A stretch of DNA of 64,000 nt from Flavobacterium sp. NRK1. GTDB lineage: Bacteria > Bacteroidota > Bacteroidia > Flavobacteriales > Flavobacteriaceae. The notes below the pieces were generated by a model that did no database searches, was not told the DNA's origin, and worked only from the letters and a program-made list of their open reading frames with translations. Location: NCBI RefSeq assembly GCF_024054175.1, contig NZ_JAMXLA010000001.1, positions 3,380,140 to 3,444,139 on the forward strand, read 5' to 3'. The translations under genes and the position numbers were made by a program. The stretch's first letter is position 1, and each line of letters starts with the position of its first letter. Below are positions 26,278 to 35,677 of this stretch, piece after piece.

Positions 26278-26300
26278 CCAATTATTTACCGGTAGATAAA

Positions 26301-26795
26301 ATGACCGATACAATTACCTCTGAACGCCTGACAATTGAAAGGCTGTCTGTTAATGACGCAGTATTTATATTCAAACTGCTCAATTCAAAAGAATGGATTG
26401 ATAATATTGGAAACAGGAATATTGTAACACAGGATGATGCTTTAAACTATATTAAAAAAGTAAATGCCGTAGATGATTTTTATTTCTGGACGGTAAGGAT
26501 CGGTGAAATTCCTATTGGTATAATTACCCTGCTCAAAAAAGAATACCTTCCCTGCCCCGACATTGAATTTGCTTTCCTTAAAGAGTATTCGGGTAAAGGA
26601 TATGCTTTTGAGGCAAGTAAGGCTGTTATAGATCAGGTGGTACACAAGCACAATATAGCTCCTGTATGCGCCGTTACTATAAAAGAAAATACCAGATCAC
26701 AAAAACTTTTAAAAAGACTGGGGCTAAACCGGCAGGGAACTATTACTCTTGAAAATGAAGAGCTTGAGTTATTTATGCTGCCTGATAAAAACTGA
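26301..26795 (+). CDS. GNAT family N-acetyltransferase (RimJ/RimL type)
   Basis: 164 residues from the ATG at 26301 (MTDTITSERLTIERLSVND), the usual GNAT start; the frame is open further up to 26238. Typical order: TSERLTIERL strand 1, IGEIPIGIITLL, then the acetyl-CoA loop region EYSGKGYAFEASKAVIDQ and IKENTRSQKLLKRLGL near the C-terminus. It transfers an acetyl group from acetyl-CoA to an amine; the acceptor is unknown (often a ribosomal protein N-terminus or a small molecule). Confidence 0.85.
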   Translation: MTDTITSERLTIERLSVNDAVFIFKLLNSKEWIDNIGNRNIVTQDDALNYIKKVNAVDDFYFWTVRIGEIPIGIITLLKKEYLPCPDIEFAFLKEYSGKGYAFEASKAVIDQVVHKHNIAPVCAVTIKENTRSQKLLKRLGLNRQGTITLENEELELFMLPDKN

Positions 26796-26812
26796 TTAAC
26801 ATGGCATACAAA

Positions 26813-26845
26813 TTGATAGTTGTTATGTTAAAATAATTAGATTTG
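26813..26845 (+). promoter_or_regulatory. Bacteroidota-type promoter (TTG-N22-TAGATTTG)
   Basis: TTG 26813-26815 and TAGATTTG 26838-26845. The expected transcription start falls after the ATG at 26848, favouring the ATG at 26872 for the downstream secreted protein. Confidence 0.45.
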
Positions 26846-26871
26846 CAATGTGCAGGCAAAGCTTTAAAATT

Positions 26872-27531
26872 ATGAGATACATATATACCAGATACTTTTT
26901 TATTTTTACGCTGATACTTTCGGGAACATGTATGTTCGCACAGATAGATAACCCAATGGGAGGACTTTCCATACCAAAAAGCAATACTACAACTACGGCA
27001 TCTCCTACCCTTCCTGCAAAAGCTGATGTAATTTCACCTATAACTCCTCCTAAAAAAAATTATTCTTCATCTGACTTTAAAGAAGAAAGTAATTTTAGCA
27101 TGATTAAAAAAGACGAGTTTGTTAACCGTGGTACAGAATTTCAGGAGAAAGTAAATGCCAGCGTACAGCGAAAAGGAGAATCAAACGAAGCATATCGTGG
27201 TAATCAGTCTTTTGGAGAAATACGTACAAAATCCGGATATTTAAATATACTTTCCGCAGATTACGGACTTGAAGATGGCGACAGGATTAGAGTTCTTGTT
27301 AATGACCGTGTTGTAATTCCTGAATTTACACTTACAAATAATACAAAAGCTTTACAAATAATGCTTCAGCCTGGATTTAACAAGATTGATTTTGAAGCAA
27401 TGAATCAGGGTACCTCAGGGCCTAATACGGCTCAGTTCAGTGTTTATGATGATAAAGAAGATCAGCTGTTATCCAATCAGTGGAATTTAGCTACAGGATT
27501 TAAAGCAACTGTAATGGTTATAAAAGAATAG
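26872..27531 (+). CDS. secreted protein, unknown function
   Basis: 219 residues from the ATG at 26872, chosen because a standard signal peptide then begins at once (MRYIYTRYFFIFTLILSG, cleavage near FAQ) and because the promoter lies too close to the earlier ATG at 26848. A Thr/Pro/Ser-rich linker (~30-65) is followed by a C-terminal beta-domain (~120-219; YGLEDGDRIRVLVNDRVVIP, GFNKIDFEAMNQGTSGPNTA). It resembles lineage-specific periplasmic proteins without a known role. The next secreted-protein gene starts 33 bases on and is probably co-transcribed. Confidence 0.7.
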   Translation: MRYIYTRYFFIFTLILSGTCMFAQIDNPMGGLSIPKSNTTTTASPTLPAKADVISPITPPKKNYSSSDFKEESNFSMIKKDEFVNRGTEFQEKVNASVQRKGESNEAYRGNQSFGEIRTKSGYLNILSADYGLEDGDRIRVLVNDRVVIPEFTLTNNTKALQIMLQPGFNKIDFEAMNQGTSGPNTAQFSVYDDKEDQLLSNQWNLATGFKATVMVIKE

Positions 27532-27564
27532 TGTAGTATATTTGTCTGTAAGCCAACTAAACTT

Positions 27565-28230
27565 ATGAGACGTTTATTATTACAATACCTGCCACTTCTT
27601 TTTTTACTTGTATTTTTACCGGTTACCGCACAGGAACACAAAGCAATACTTTATTTTCTTGACGGCACAGACATTAGTGGGTATGCAACCCTAAAGTTCG
27701 ATAAAGAATCTTTTTATGGCATGCCACAGGATAAAATTGTTTTCAGGGTATCTAAAGACGAGGAAGCCGATACATGGGATGAAGAATCTGTATCTAAAGT
27801 CGTATTTACTGACTTTGAGTTTCCCCGAACTTTTGAGTATGTTGAAATAAAAACCTTTAATGTTTCAGAATATTATCTTTTGGAATTATTAGTTTCAGGA
27901 GAGGTTAATCTCTATGCAGACGCTATGGAAGCATGGAAAATGAAACCTGCCAAAGAAGATGAAGGTACTCTGCCAATACCTGATGAAAAGTACTTGAGGG
28001 TTAAGCGAAAAAATGAAACAAAACTAACTGCTTTTGGCGGAAGCAAAAGAAAAATAGCTAGTTATTTTTATGAATGCCCCGGTATTATTGAAAGGCTGAA
28101 CAGTAATGTTTTTAATGTAAGAACGTTAATGGACATTGTAGAATATTATAATGATCTGTGCGATACTGAAATTGCAGATATTGAATCGGCAAGGAAAAAA
28201 GCAGAAGAAGACGATCAGAAAGGTGAATAA
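27565..28230 (+). CDS. secreted protein, unknown function
   Basis: 221 residues; signal peptide MRRLLLQYLPLLFLLVFLP with cleavage near TAQ. A beta-rich N-terminal part (ILYFLDGTDISGYATLKF, VFRVSKDEEADTWDEE) is followed by a helical, charged C-terminal end (IADIESARKKAEEDDQKGE). YFLDGTDISGYA is reminiscent of Bacteroidota proteins that annotate material with 'DGT..SG' strands, but no family is assigned. It ends one base before a strong hairpin shared with rho. Confidence 0.7.
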   Translation: MRRLLLQYLPLLFLLVFLPVTAQEHKAILYFLDGTDISGYATLKFDKESFYGMPQDKIVFRVSKDEEADTWDEESVSKVVFTDFEFPRTFEYVEIKTFNVSEYYLLELLVSGEVNLYADAMEAWKMKPAKEDEGTLPIPDEKYLRVKRKNETKLTAFGGSKRKIASYFYECPGIIERLNSNVFNVRTLMDIVEYYNDLCDTEIADIESARKKAEEDDQKGE

Positions 28231-28262
28231 AAAAATGCCCCGCAATATGCGGGGCATTTTTA
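28231..28262. terminator. bidirectional terminator between secreted protein and rho
   Basis: Stem AAAAATGCCCCGCA (28231-28244) / TGCGGGGCATTTTT, loop ATA, with A and T runs at the two ends. It serves both convergent genes. Confidence 0.9.
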
Positions 28263-28266
28263 TAAT

Positions 28267-30159
28267 TTAATCATTCATTGATATAAGAAACTCTTCATTG
28301 TTTCTTGTTTTCTTGAATCTTTCATTAATAAAGTCCATAGCTTCAACAGGGTTCATATCAGCAAGATATTTCCTCATTATCCACATACGTTGTATTGTTT
28401 TCTCGTCAAGTAATAAATCATCTCTTCGCGTACTTGAAGAGGTAAGATCAATAGCCGGGAATATACGCTTATTAGCAATTTTCCTGTCAAGCTGAAGTTC
28501 CATATTACCTGTACCTTTAAATTCCTCAAAGATAACTTCATCCATTTTAGAACCTGTATCGGTAAGTGCAGTTGCAATAATACTTAAAGAACCTCCCCCT
28601 TCAATATTACGTGCAGCACCAAAGAAACGTTTTGGCTTTTGAAGTGCATTAGCATCAACACCTCCACTTAATACTTTACCCGATGCAGGCTGAACTGTAT
28701 TATAAGCTCTTGCAAGACGTGTTATAGAGTCAAGAAGAATTACTACATCATGACCACATTCAACTAAACGTTTTGCTTTTTCAAGCACTATATTAGCAAC
28801 TTTTACGTGACGCTCTGCAGGCTCATCAAAAGTAGAAGCAATAACTTCACCCCTAACGCTGCGCTGCATATCTGTTACCTCTTCAGGGCGCTCATCAATA
28901 AGAAGAACAATTAAATATACCTCAGGATGATTAGCCGCAATAGAATTGGCTATATCTTTAAGAAGCATAGTTTTACCTGTTTTCGGCTGGGCAACTATCA
29001 TTCCCCTTTGTCCTTTACCTATTGGTGAGAACAAATCTATTATCCTTGTAGATATAGTACTTTGTTTATCGGCAAGATTAAATCTTTCCTCAGGAAAAAG
29101 CGGCGTTAAGTGTTCAAAAGACACCCTGTCGCGAACAACTTGCGGATCATGACCGTTAATTTTTAAAACTCTTACAAGAGGGAAATATTTTTCACCTTCT
29201 TTAGGCGGGCGAACCACACCTTTTACAGTATCACCAGTCTTCAGTCCGAAAAGACGAATTTGAGAATTTGATAGATAAATATCATCCGGAGATGCAAGGT
29301 AGTTGTAATCTGATGATCTAAGGAAACCGTATCCGTCAGGCATCATTTCAAGAACACCCTCGCTCTCTATAATTCCATCGAACTCATAATCAGGTTCGCG
29401 ATAATTTTGTTTTTTATTTTGAGGTGTATTTTGTGCAGCTACAGGCTGGGCAGCAGCGACTGTGGGTTGTGCTGCAGATCCGTTTTCCTTATTAAGGTTG
29501 CCCTTATAACTGGGATGGTTAGGATTGTTGGCATTAGCCCTTTCAATCTGTGCAAGCCTTTCTTCTTCACTAAGCTGAGGTTTCTGTGGCCTGTTTCCCG
29601 GTGCCGCCTTTGTTTCGGCACTTGCGGCAGCTTGCCTTGCCTGCGCATTATCTTTTGCAGGAATATTTCTTTTTCGATTTTCTTCCTTTACAGGAGTTTC
29701 TTTATCCGTACCAGCCGTTTTAGCAGATATATCAGCTGCTTTTGAGGCTGTTTCAGTTTCACCAGCATCTGCTTTGGCTGTTGGTTTTTTAAATTCTGGT
29801 TTAGTCTTAGCTGCAGCAGTATCTTTTTTTTCAGCTTCACTATCAGCTACAGGTTTCGTTACTGCCGTTGACGGTTTAGCAGGTTCTGTTTTTTTAATTG
29901 CAGAATCTTTTTTAGCACTATCAGGAGCTATTCGTGCTCTTTTAGTTTTTTCAGCCGGCTGCTCTGTTACTGCAGTGGGTGCAGGAACAGCTTCTTCAAA
30001 AAGAGGCTTAATAGTAGAGGGGTTAGCAGCCTGATGATCCAGTATCTGGTAAACCAATTCATCTTTTTTAAGACCTCTGTATTTATTTATTTTTGCCTTT
30101 TTTGCAATTTCCTGAAGCTCAGGAAGCTTCATTTCTTTTAGTTCGGAAATATCAAACAT
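28267..30159 (-). CDS. rho: transcription termination factor Rho with long N-terminal insertion
   Basis: 630 residues, about 200 more than E. coli Rho. The Rho N-terminal helical domain is at 1-45 ([19 protein letters not shown]). Then comes an Ala/Lys/Pro/Thr-rich low-complexity insertion (~45-255). The RNA-binding CSD is at ~257-340 ([15 protein letters not shown]). The ATPase core has Walker A AQPKTGKT at 390-397 and Walker [17 protein letters not shown]. The Q- and R-loops [15 protein letters not shown] and [12 protein letters not shown] are intact, so an active hexameric helicase is expected. Insertions at this site are known in Bacteroidota and some other phyla. Single-gene minus-strand unit. 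Confidence 0.96.
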   Translation of the reverse strand: MFDISELKEMKLPELQEIAKKAKINKYRGLKKDELVYQILDHQAANPSTIKPLFEEAVPAPTAVTEQPAEKTKRARIAPDSAKKDSAIKKTEPAKPSTAVTKPVADSEAEKKDTAAAKTKPEFKKPTAKADAGETETASKAADISAKTAGTDKETPVKEENRKRNIPAKDNAQARQAAASAETKAAPGNRPQKPQLSEEERLAQIERANANNPNHPSYKGNLNKENGSAAQPTVAAAQPVAAQNTPQNKKQNYREPDYEFDGIIESEGVLEMMPDGYGFLRSSDYNYLASPDDIYLSNSQIRLFGLKTGDTVKGVVRPPKEGEKYFPLVRVLKINGHDPQVVRDRVSFEHLTPLFPEERFNLADKQSTISTRIIDLFSPIGKGQRGMIVAQPKTGKTMLLKDIANSIAANHPEVYLIVLLIDERPEEVTDMQRSVRGEVIASTFDEPAERHVKVANIVLEKAKRLVECGHDVVILLDSITRLARAYNTVQPASGKVLSGGVDANALQKPKRFFGAARNIEGGGSLSIIATALTDTGSKMDEVIFEEFKGTGNMELQLDRKIANKRIFPAIDLTSSSTRRDDLLLDEKTIQRMWIMRKYLADMNPVEAMDFINERFKKTRNNEEFLISMND

Positions 30160-30319
30160 GAAAAATTTTTGGTTAAATTAAATAGTGTAATGGTAATGTT
30201 TTGGTGGATGCAATTTTTAGGGTTACCCCTTTACTTCAGAATGAAGCAGTTATGATTTTGGTACTGCAATATTACAAATTTATTTTTACTATGCAATAGT
30301 ATTTTTTAAAAAGAAAGCA

Positions 30320-30327
30320 TATTTTTG
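30320..30327 (+). promoter_or_regulatory. -7 element of the DUF4293 gene
   Basis: TATTTTTG, a TAnnTTTG match, 19 bases before the ATG at 30347. No obvious -33 TTG. Confidence 0.4.
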
Positions 30328-30346
30328 TACAGCAAATAAAGCAAAA

Positions 30347-30769
30347 ATGTTACAACGAATACAAACAGTATATCTAATTATATCATTTATAGCAACGGGA
30401 GTACTACCATTTGTATTGCCAATTGGTGTTACTGAAACGGGTGAAAACTATTACTTTATAAGAGATCTTTCTTTTGTAATGCTGTTTGCCTTTAGTACAA
30501 CATTAAGTATTGTAAGTATACTTACTTATAAAAAAAGAAAAAATCAGTTTGTAATGGGCAGGCTGAACATAATATTAAATTTAATTTTATTAGGGTTATT
30601 TATAATTAGGGTACTAAACTTATCCGGAGAAACAGATCCTGAAAAGGTGGTTTCAGAGAAGGGTATTGGATTGCTTCTTCCTATTGTTTCTATCGTTTTT
30701 TTAAGCTTAGCCAATAAAGCTATCAAGAAGGACGAAGATCTCGTAAAATCAGTAGACCGATTACGATAA
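30347..30769 (+). CDS. DUF4293 family membrane protein
   Basis: 140 residues with four membrane segments (about 8-26, 42-60, 75-93 and 110-125), N-terminus MLQRIQTVYLIISFIATGV and a charged tail KKDEDLVKSVDRLR. It matches the Bacteroidota-specific DUF4293 family, commonly found next to rho as here (divergent). Function unknown. Hairpin terminator after it. Confidence 0.85.
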   Translation: MLQRIQTVYLIISFIATGVLPFVLPIGVTETGENYYFIRDLSFVMLFAFSTTLSIVSILTYKKRKNQFVMGRLNIILNLILLGLFIIRVLNLSGETDPEKVVSEKGIGLLLPIVSIVFLSLANKAIKKDEDLVKSVDRLR

Positions 30770-30800
30770 ACCTTTTAACTTAGTTTATTAGTGCGTTAAA

Positions 30801-30829
30801 AAAGCCAGACCATACGGTCTGGCTTTTTG
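30801..30829. terminator. bidirectional terminator
   Basis: Perfect stem AAAGCCAGACC / GGTCTGGCTTT, loop ATAC, T-run on both strands. It separates the convergent DUF4293 and phosphoesterase genes. Confidence 0.9.
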
Positions 30830-30844
30830 TATTATTTGACTATA

Positions 30845-31339
30845 CTATCTCTTCCCTATCTCTATTACTTCAAGATTCTGAATTTTTTCTCCTTCAATTT
30901 CAAACCGCAACATTGTACGCACCTGATGAAAACCGCTAATACCCGCAGCTCCCGGATTCATATGAAGCAACCCTAATTTTTTATCGAACTGAACTTTTAA
31001 TATGTGTGAATGTCCGCAAATAAAAAGTTTAGGCGGGTTAAGATTTAATTCTTCCCTTACTGCCTGATTGTATTTTCCCGGATATCCGCCTATATGGGTT
31101 ATCCATACATCTACACCTTCACACATAAAACGATTATTTAACGAAAATTCCAAACGGGCTTCATTACTGTCTATATTACCATAGACCGCTTTCAATGGCT
31201 TTTCTTTTTTAATAGTATCCGTTACCGAAAGATCGCCAATATCCCCTGCATGCCAAACCTCGTCTGCCTGGTGTACATATTTCAGTATTGTATCATCTAT
31301 ATAACTGTGAGTATCGCTAAGCAGGAGAATTTTTGTCAT
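30845..31339 (-). CDS. YfcE/MJ0936-type metallophosphoesterase
   Basis: 164 residues, calcineurin-like phosphoesterase fold. Metal ligands in order: Asp9 and His11 (SDTHSY), Asp33 (AGDIGD), Asn55 (GNID), His82 (THIGG) and the GHSH motif at 109-112. Family members hydrolyse phosphodiesters with Mn; the physiological substrate is unknown. Single-gene unit. Confidence 0.88.
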   Translation of the reverse strand: MTKILLLSDTHSYIDDTILKYVHQADEVWHAGDIGDLSVTDTIKKEKPLKAVYGNIDSNEARLEFSLNNRFMCEGVDVWITHIGGYPGKYNQAVREELNLNPPKLFICGHSHILKVQFDKKLGLLHMNPGAAGISGFHQVRTMLRFEIEGEKIQNLEVIEIGKR

Positions 31340-31362
31340 TTTTTTATAGTTACAAAAGTGTA

Positions 31363-31514
31363 AGAGTTACAAAGCTGCAAAGTTTTCAGGAGGTTTCAAA
31401 GTAAACAAGTCAATTATGTACAATACACTTTAAAATTTAGACTCAAATTTTTAACAGCAAAATACTGCTGCTTTGAAACTTCTAATTCCACAAACTTTGC
31501 AACTGAGCTACTCT
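31363..31514. repeat. large imperfect inverted repeat, MITE/REP-like
   Basis: The left arm (31363-31401: AGAGTTACAAAGCTGCAAAG then TT...GGTTTCAAAG) pairs imperfectly with the right arm (31471-31514: CTTTGAAACTTC...AACTTTGCAA then CTGAGCTACTCT). The centre (31402-31470) is AT-rich. The AAAGT-TGCAAAG style resembles intergenic repeats recalled from flavobacteria. No reading frame. It lies between divergent genes. Confidence 0.6.
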
Positions 31515-31534
31515 GCTACTTCGTAGCTTATTCT

Positions 31535-31542
31535 TATCTTTG
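31535..31542 (+). promoter_or_regulatory. -7 element directly before truA
   Basis: TATCTTTG matches TAnnTTTG and ends 7 bases before the truA ATG, the usual distance to a transcription start. A leaderless truA transcript is therefore possible. Confidence 0.45.
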
Positions 31543-31549
31543 CAGCCTT

Positions 31550-32284
31550 ATGAGGTATTTTATAGAGTTTGCATATAACGGAAAAAATTATTGTGGCTGG
31601 CAATATCAACCGCACAGCCCATCAGTACAGGAAACATTAAACAAAGCACTCTCAACTCTCATAAGAACAGAAATAGACGTTACTGGAGCCGGGAGGACAG
31701 ATACCGGTGTACATGCCCGCCAAATGTATGCGCACTTTGATCATGAAGAGATTAGAGATACGGCAAAACTTATTCAAAGGCTTAATTCGTTTTTACCAAA
31801 AGATATTGTTGTTTATAATATTATACCATTACACGACGGTGCCCATGCTCGTTTTGATGCTGTAAGCCGTACTTATGAATACCATATACATACCTTTAAA
31901 GATGCTTTTGACAATGAAGGAAGCTGGTATAACTTTAACAGCCTTAATGTAGAAAAAATGAACGAAGCAGCTCAGCAGCTTTTTAATTATACCAATTTTA
32001 AATGCTTTTCAAAAACACATACCGATGTAAGAACATTTAACTGTGATATTAAAGAAGCATACTGTGTACAAAATGGCAATAAACTGGTATTTACTATTAG
32101 CGCTGATCGGTTTTTAAGAAATATGGTGCGTGCCATTGTAGGCACTTTGGTTAACGTAGGGATGGAAAAAATAACTATAAACGACTTTAAAGATATTATA
32201 GAAAGTCGCGACAGAAACAGAGCAGGTTTTTCGGTTCCTGCTCACGGATTATATCTTACAAAAGTAATTTATCCGTACCTTTAA
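31550..32284 (+). CDS. truA: tRNA pseudouridine(38-40) synthase TruA
   Basis: 244 residues, full length. Catalytic Asp51 in GAGRTDTGVHARQMY. FIEFAYNGKNYCGWQYQP at the N-terminus and FLRNMVRAIVGTLVNVG near residue 190 are family hallmarks. It isomerises uridines 38-40 in the anticodon stem of many tRNAs. The ABC transporter gene follows after 14 bases and may be co-transcribed. Confidence 0.96.
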   Translation: MRYFIEFAYNGKNYCGWQYQPHSPSVQETLNKALSTLIRTEIDVTGAGRTDTGVHARQMYAHFDHEEIRDTAKLIQRLNSFLPKDIVVYNIIPLHDGAHARFDAVSRTYEYHIHTFKDAFDNEGSWYNFNSLNVEKMNEAAQQLFNYTNFKCFSKTHTDVRTFNCDIKEAYCVQNGNKLVFTISADRFLRNMVRAIVGTLVNVGMEKITINDFKDIIESRDRNRAGFSVPAHGLYLTKVIYPYL

Positions 32285-32298
32285 ACCGATAAATTGAT

Positions 32299-34056
32299 AT
32301 GAAAGCCATAAAATCTACATCGTTTCAAAAGGTAATGCAGTTTGCAAAACCTTATAAAGCCCGTTTTGTATGGGTAATATTATCCTCAATATTTCTTTCT
32401 TTATTTGCTGCAGCAAGGCCCTACCTGCTAAAGCAGACTGTTGATGCTTATCTTATTCCTAAAGATACATCAGGACTTGTTTTTTATGTAACCCTTATGG
32501 GTATTGTTTTAATGCTTGAAGTGTTGTCTCAATTTTACTTTGTGTATCTGGCTAACTGGCTGGGACAGGATATTGTAAAAGATATTCGTGAAAAGTTATT
32601 TATGCACATAAATAGCTTTAGAATGAAGTTTTTTGATAATGAGGCTGTAGGAAGACTGGTTACAAGAACAGTTTTTGATATCGAATCTATTTCAAAAATA
32701 TTTAGCCAGGGGCTGTTCATGATAATCAGTGATATGCTGAAGATGCTTGTTATCCTTACATTTATGTTTTACATGAACTGGAAGCTAAGCTTAGTAGTTA
32801 TGCTTGCCATGCCTGTATTGGTATATGCTACCCGAATTTTTCAGAAGAAAATGAAAGGTGCATTTGAAGAAGTTCGTACACAGGTAGCAAATCTAAATAC
32901 ATTCGTTCAGGAGCGTGTTACAGGTATGCGCATAGTTCAGCTTTTTAACCGTGAAGACATCGAGTATGAAAAATTTAAGGAAATAAATAAAAAGCATAAT
33001 GATGCCTGGCAGAAAAATATCCTTTACAACTCTATCTTCTTCCCTATTGCCGATACTATATCATCATTAACCTTAGGTGTAGTTATATGGTATGCGGGTA
33101 TTAGTATTGTTAGCGGTGATACTATTACCGAGCCTGGCGACATGTTCGCCTATATAATGTATATAGGAATGCTTTTTAATCCGTTGCGCCAGATTGCAGA
33201 TAAGTTTAACGAGATGCAAATGGGTATTGTAGCTTCGGACAGGGTTTTTGAATTACTTGAAATGGAAGACCTGGTGCAGACAACAGGAACTGTTACAGCA
33301 GGGCATTTTAAAGGTGAAATTCAATTTAAAAAGGTACATTTTAGTTATATAGCAGACGAAGAGGTAATTAAAGGCATAGACTTAAAAATAGAAGCAGGAG
33401 AAACGATTGCTATTGTTGGGGCTACAGGAGCAGGTAAATCAACTATTATTAATCTGCTTAACCGTTTTTATGAAATAAGCAGCGGAAAAATTACTATTGA
33501 CGGAACCGATATTAATGAATTTACACTTGAAAGCCTTAGAAAGCAAATAGGTATTGTATTACAGGACGTTTTCTTATTTGCTGATACTATACTGAATAAT
33601 ATAACACTTAATAACCCTGAAATTACGCGTGAAACGGTTATTACTGCCGCAAAAGATATAGGGGTTCATGATTTTATTATGAGCCTGCCGGAAGGATATG
33701 ACTATAATGTAAAAGAGCGCGGTGTTATGTTGTCATCAGGTCAGCGACAGCTTATCGCTTTCTTAAGAGTATTGGTAAGCAACCCAAGTATCCTGATACT
33801 TGATGAAGCTACATCCTCTATTGATACTTACTCTGAAGAGCTAATACAAAATGCTACAGATAAAATTACTGAAGGCAGAACATCTATAATTATAGCGCAC
33901 AGGCTTGCAACAGTTGTAAATGCCGATAAGATTATAGTTATGGATAAAGGAAAAATTGTTGAGGCAGGATCACATTATGATCTTATAAACCGTGCAGAAG
34001 GGTATTATAAGAACCTGTATTATTCACAGTTTGTTGTAGAAAATGAAACTGAATAA
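32299..34056 (+). CDS. MsbA-like ABC exporter half-transporter
   Basis: 585 residues, one polypeptide with the membrane domain first (six helices, ~20-310) and the ATPase domain after (~340-585). Walker A GATGAGKS at 374-381, Q-loop IVLQDVFLF, signature LSSGQRQL from 478, Walker B ILILDEATSS and H-loop IIAHRLA. It works as a homo- or heterodimer exporting lipids, drugs or peptides; cargo cannot be deduced. The signature has LSSGQ where LSGGQ is usual, a common tolerated change. Confidence 0.92.
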   Translation: MKAIKSTSFQKVMQFAKPYKARFVWVILSSIFLSLFAAARPYLLKQTVDAYLIPKDTSGLVFYVTLMGIVLMLEVLSQFYFVYLANWLGQDIVKDIREKLFMHINSFRMKFFDNEAVGRLVTRTVFDIESISKIFSQGLFMIISDMLKMLVILTFMFYMNWKLSLVVMLAMPVLVYATRIFQKKMKGAFEEVRTQVANLNTFVQERVTGMRIVQLFNREDIEYEKFKEINKKHNDAWQKNILYNSIFFPIADTISSLTLGVVIWYAGISIVSGDTITEPGDMFAYIMYIGMLFNPLRQIADKFNEMQMGIVASDRVFELLEMEDLVQTTGTVTAGHFKGEIQFKKVHFSYIADEEVIKGIDLKIEAGETIAIVGATGAGKSTIINLLNRFYEISSGKITIDGTDINEFTLESLRKQIGIVLQDVFLFADTILNNITLNNPEITRETVITAAKDIGVHDFIMSLPEGYDYNVKERGVMLSSGQRQLIAFLRVLVSNPSILILDEATSSIDTYSEELIQNATDKITEGRTSIIIAHRLATVVNADKIIVMDKGKIVEAGSHYDLINRAEGYYKNLYYSQFVVENETE

Positions 34057-34164
34057 TAAATGGTAAGGGCTTATTACAGCCTATAAAGGATTAATAAACA
34101 TTTTAGAATAACCAAATTTATACTTACTTTCGTAGGCACAAATTAATACAGAAATTATACACTG

Positions 34165-35553
34165 ATGAAATACGATGTTATTGTTTTAGGAAGTGGCCCG
34201 GGCGGATATGTTGCCGCTATCAGGGCAGCACAATTAGGATTTAAAACTGCAATTGTGGAAAAAGAAAACCTTGGCGGTATATGCCTTAACTGGGGCTGTA
34301 TCCCAACGAAAGCACTTTTAAAAAGTGCACAGGTTTTTGATTACCTGAAACACGCTTCAGATTACGGACTTACCGTAAACGAATTTGACAAAGATTTTGG
34401 TGCTGTTATTGCACGCAGCCGTGGCGTTGCCGATGGTATGAGCAAAGGAATACAGTTCTTAATGAAGAAAAATAAAATTGATGTTATAGATGGTACCGGA
34501 AAACTTAAGCCGGGTAAAAAACTTGATGTAACTTCTAAAGACGGAAAAACTACAGAGCTTAGTGCAGATCATATAATTATTGCTACTGGTGCACGTTCTC
34601 GCGAACTGCCTAACCTGCCTCAGGATGGTAAAAAAGTAATTGGTTACCGTCAGGCTATGAACCTGCCGGAACAGCCAAAATCTATGATAGTTGTAGGTTC
34701 AGGAGCTATAGGTGTTGAGTTTGCTCATTTTTACAACTCTATGGGTACTAAAGTAACAGTAGTTGAATTTATGCCAAACATTGTTCCTGTAGAAGATGAG
34801 GATGTATCAAAGCATTTTGAGCGTTCGCTTAAAAAAGCAGGTATAGAGATCATGACTAATTCTTCCGTAGAGAAAGTTGATACTTCAGGTAACGGAGTTA
34901 AAGCTACAGTTAAGACTGCTAAAGGCGAAGAAATTCTGGAGGCTGATATTCTTCTTTCTGCAGTAGGAATCAAATCTAATATAGAAAATATTGGTCTTGA
35001 AGAAGTAGGTATTGCTACAGACAGGGATAAAGTATTGGTTAATTCATATTATCAGACTAACATACCGGGCTACTATGCAATTGGAGATATTGTTCCGGGT
35101 CAGGCATTAGCACACGTAGCTTCTGCAGAAGGTATTCTTTGCGTTGAAAAAATCGCAGGTTTACATGTTGAGCCATTAGATTACGGAAATATACCAGGCT
35201 GTACATATGCTACTCCTGAAATAGCATCTGTAGGTTTAACTGAAAAACAGGCTAAAGAAAAAGGATATGAACTTAAAATAGGTAAATTTCCGTTCTCTGC
35301 TTCAGGTAAAGCCAAAGCTGCAGGCACTCCTGATGGTTTTGTAAAAGTTATATTTGATGCTAAATATGGTGAATGGTTAGGTTGCCATATGATTGGTGCT
35401 GGTGTAACAGATATGATCGCTGAAGCCGTTGTTGCAAGAAAACTTGAAACAACAGGTCATGAGATTATCAAATCGGTTCACCCTCACCCAACTATGAGCG
35501 AAGCTATCATGGAAGCTGCTGCGGCTGCTTATGATGAAGTTATTCACTTATAG
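34165..35553 (+). CDS. lpdA: dihydrolipoyl dehydrogenase (E3)
   Basis: 462 residues. FAD-binding GSGPGGYVAAI near the N-terminus, redox disulfide Cys40/Cys45 in GGICLNWGCIPTKA, NAD motif VVGSGAIGVEFA, FAD contact YYAIGDIV and C-terminal catalytic His-Glu in HPHPTMSEAIMEA. It reoxidises lipoamide of 2-oxoacid dehydrogenase complexes and the glycine cleavage system. No E1 or E2 genes are adjacent, so it probably serves several complexes from this separate locus. Hairpin terminator 46 bases after the stop. Confidence 0.96.
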   Translation: MKYDVIVLGSGPGGYVAAIRAAQLGFKTAIVEKENLGGICLNWGCIPTKALLKSAQVFDYLKHASDYGLTVNEFDKDFGAVIARSRGVADGMSKGIQFLMKKNKIDVIDGTGKLKPGKKLDVTSKDGKTTELSADHIIIATGARSRELPNLPQDGKKVIGYRQAMNLPEQPKSMIVVGSGAIGVEFAHFYNSMGTKVTVVEFMPNIVPVEDEDVSKHFERSLKKAGIEIMTNSSVEKVDTSGNGVKATVKTAKGEEILEADILLSAVGIKSNIENIGLEEVGIATDRDKVLVNSYYQTNIPGYYAIGDIVPGQALAHVASAEGILCVEKIAGLHVEPLDYGNIPGCTYATPEIASVGLTEKQAKEKGYELKIGKFPFSASGKAKAAGTPDGFVKVIFDAKYGEWLGCHMIGAGVTDMIAEAVVARKLETTGHEIIKSVHPHPTMSEAIMEAAAAAYDEVIHL

Positions 35554-35598
35554 TATTTCACAGAAAGTAATAATTGGCAATATACCGACATTTATAAT

Positions 35599-35633
35599 AA
35601 AATCCGCCTTGAGCAATCAAAGCGGATTTTTAT
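35599..35633 (+). terminator. intrinsic terminator after lpdA
   Basis: Stem AAAATCCGC (35599-35607) / GCGGATTTT (35622-35630) followed by TTAT. Confidence 0.8.
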
Positions 35634-35677
35634 TTGAATTAATTCTTATTTTAGCACGAATTAACCTGTAACCATTC

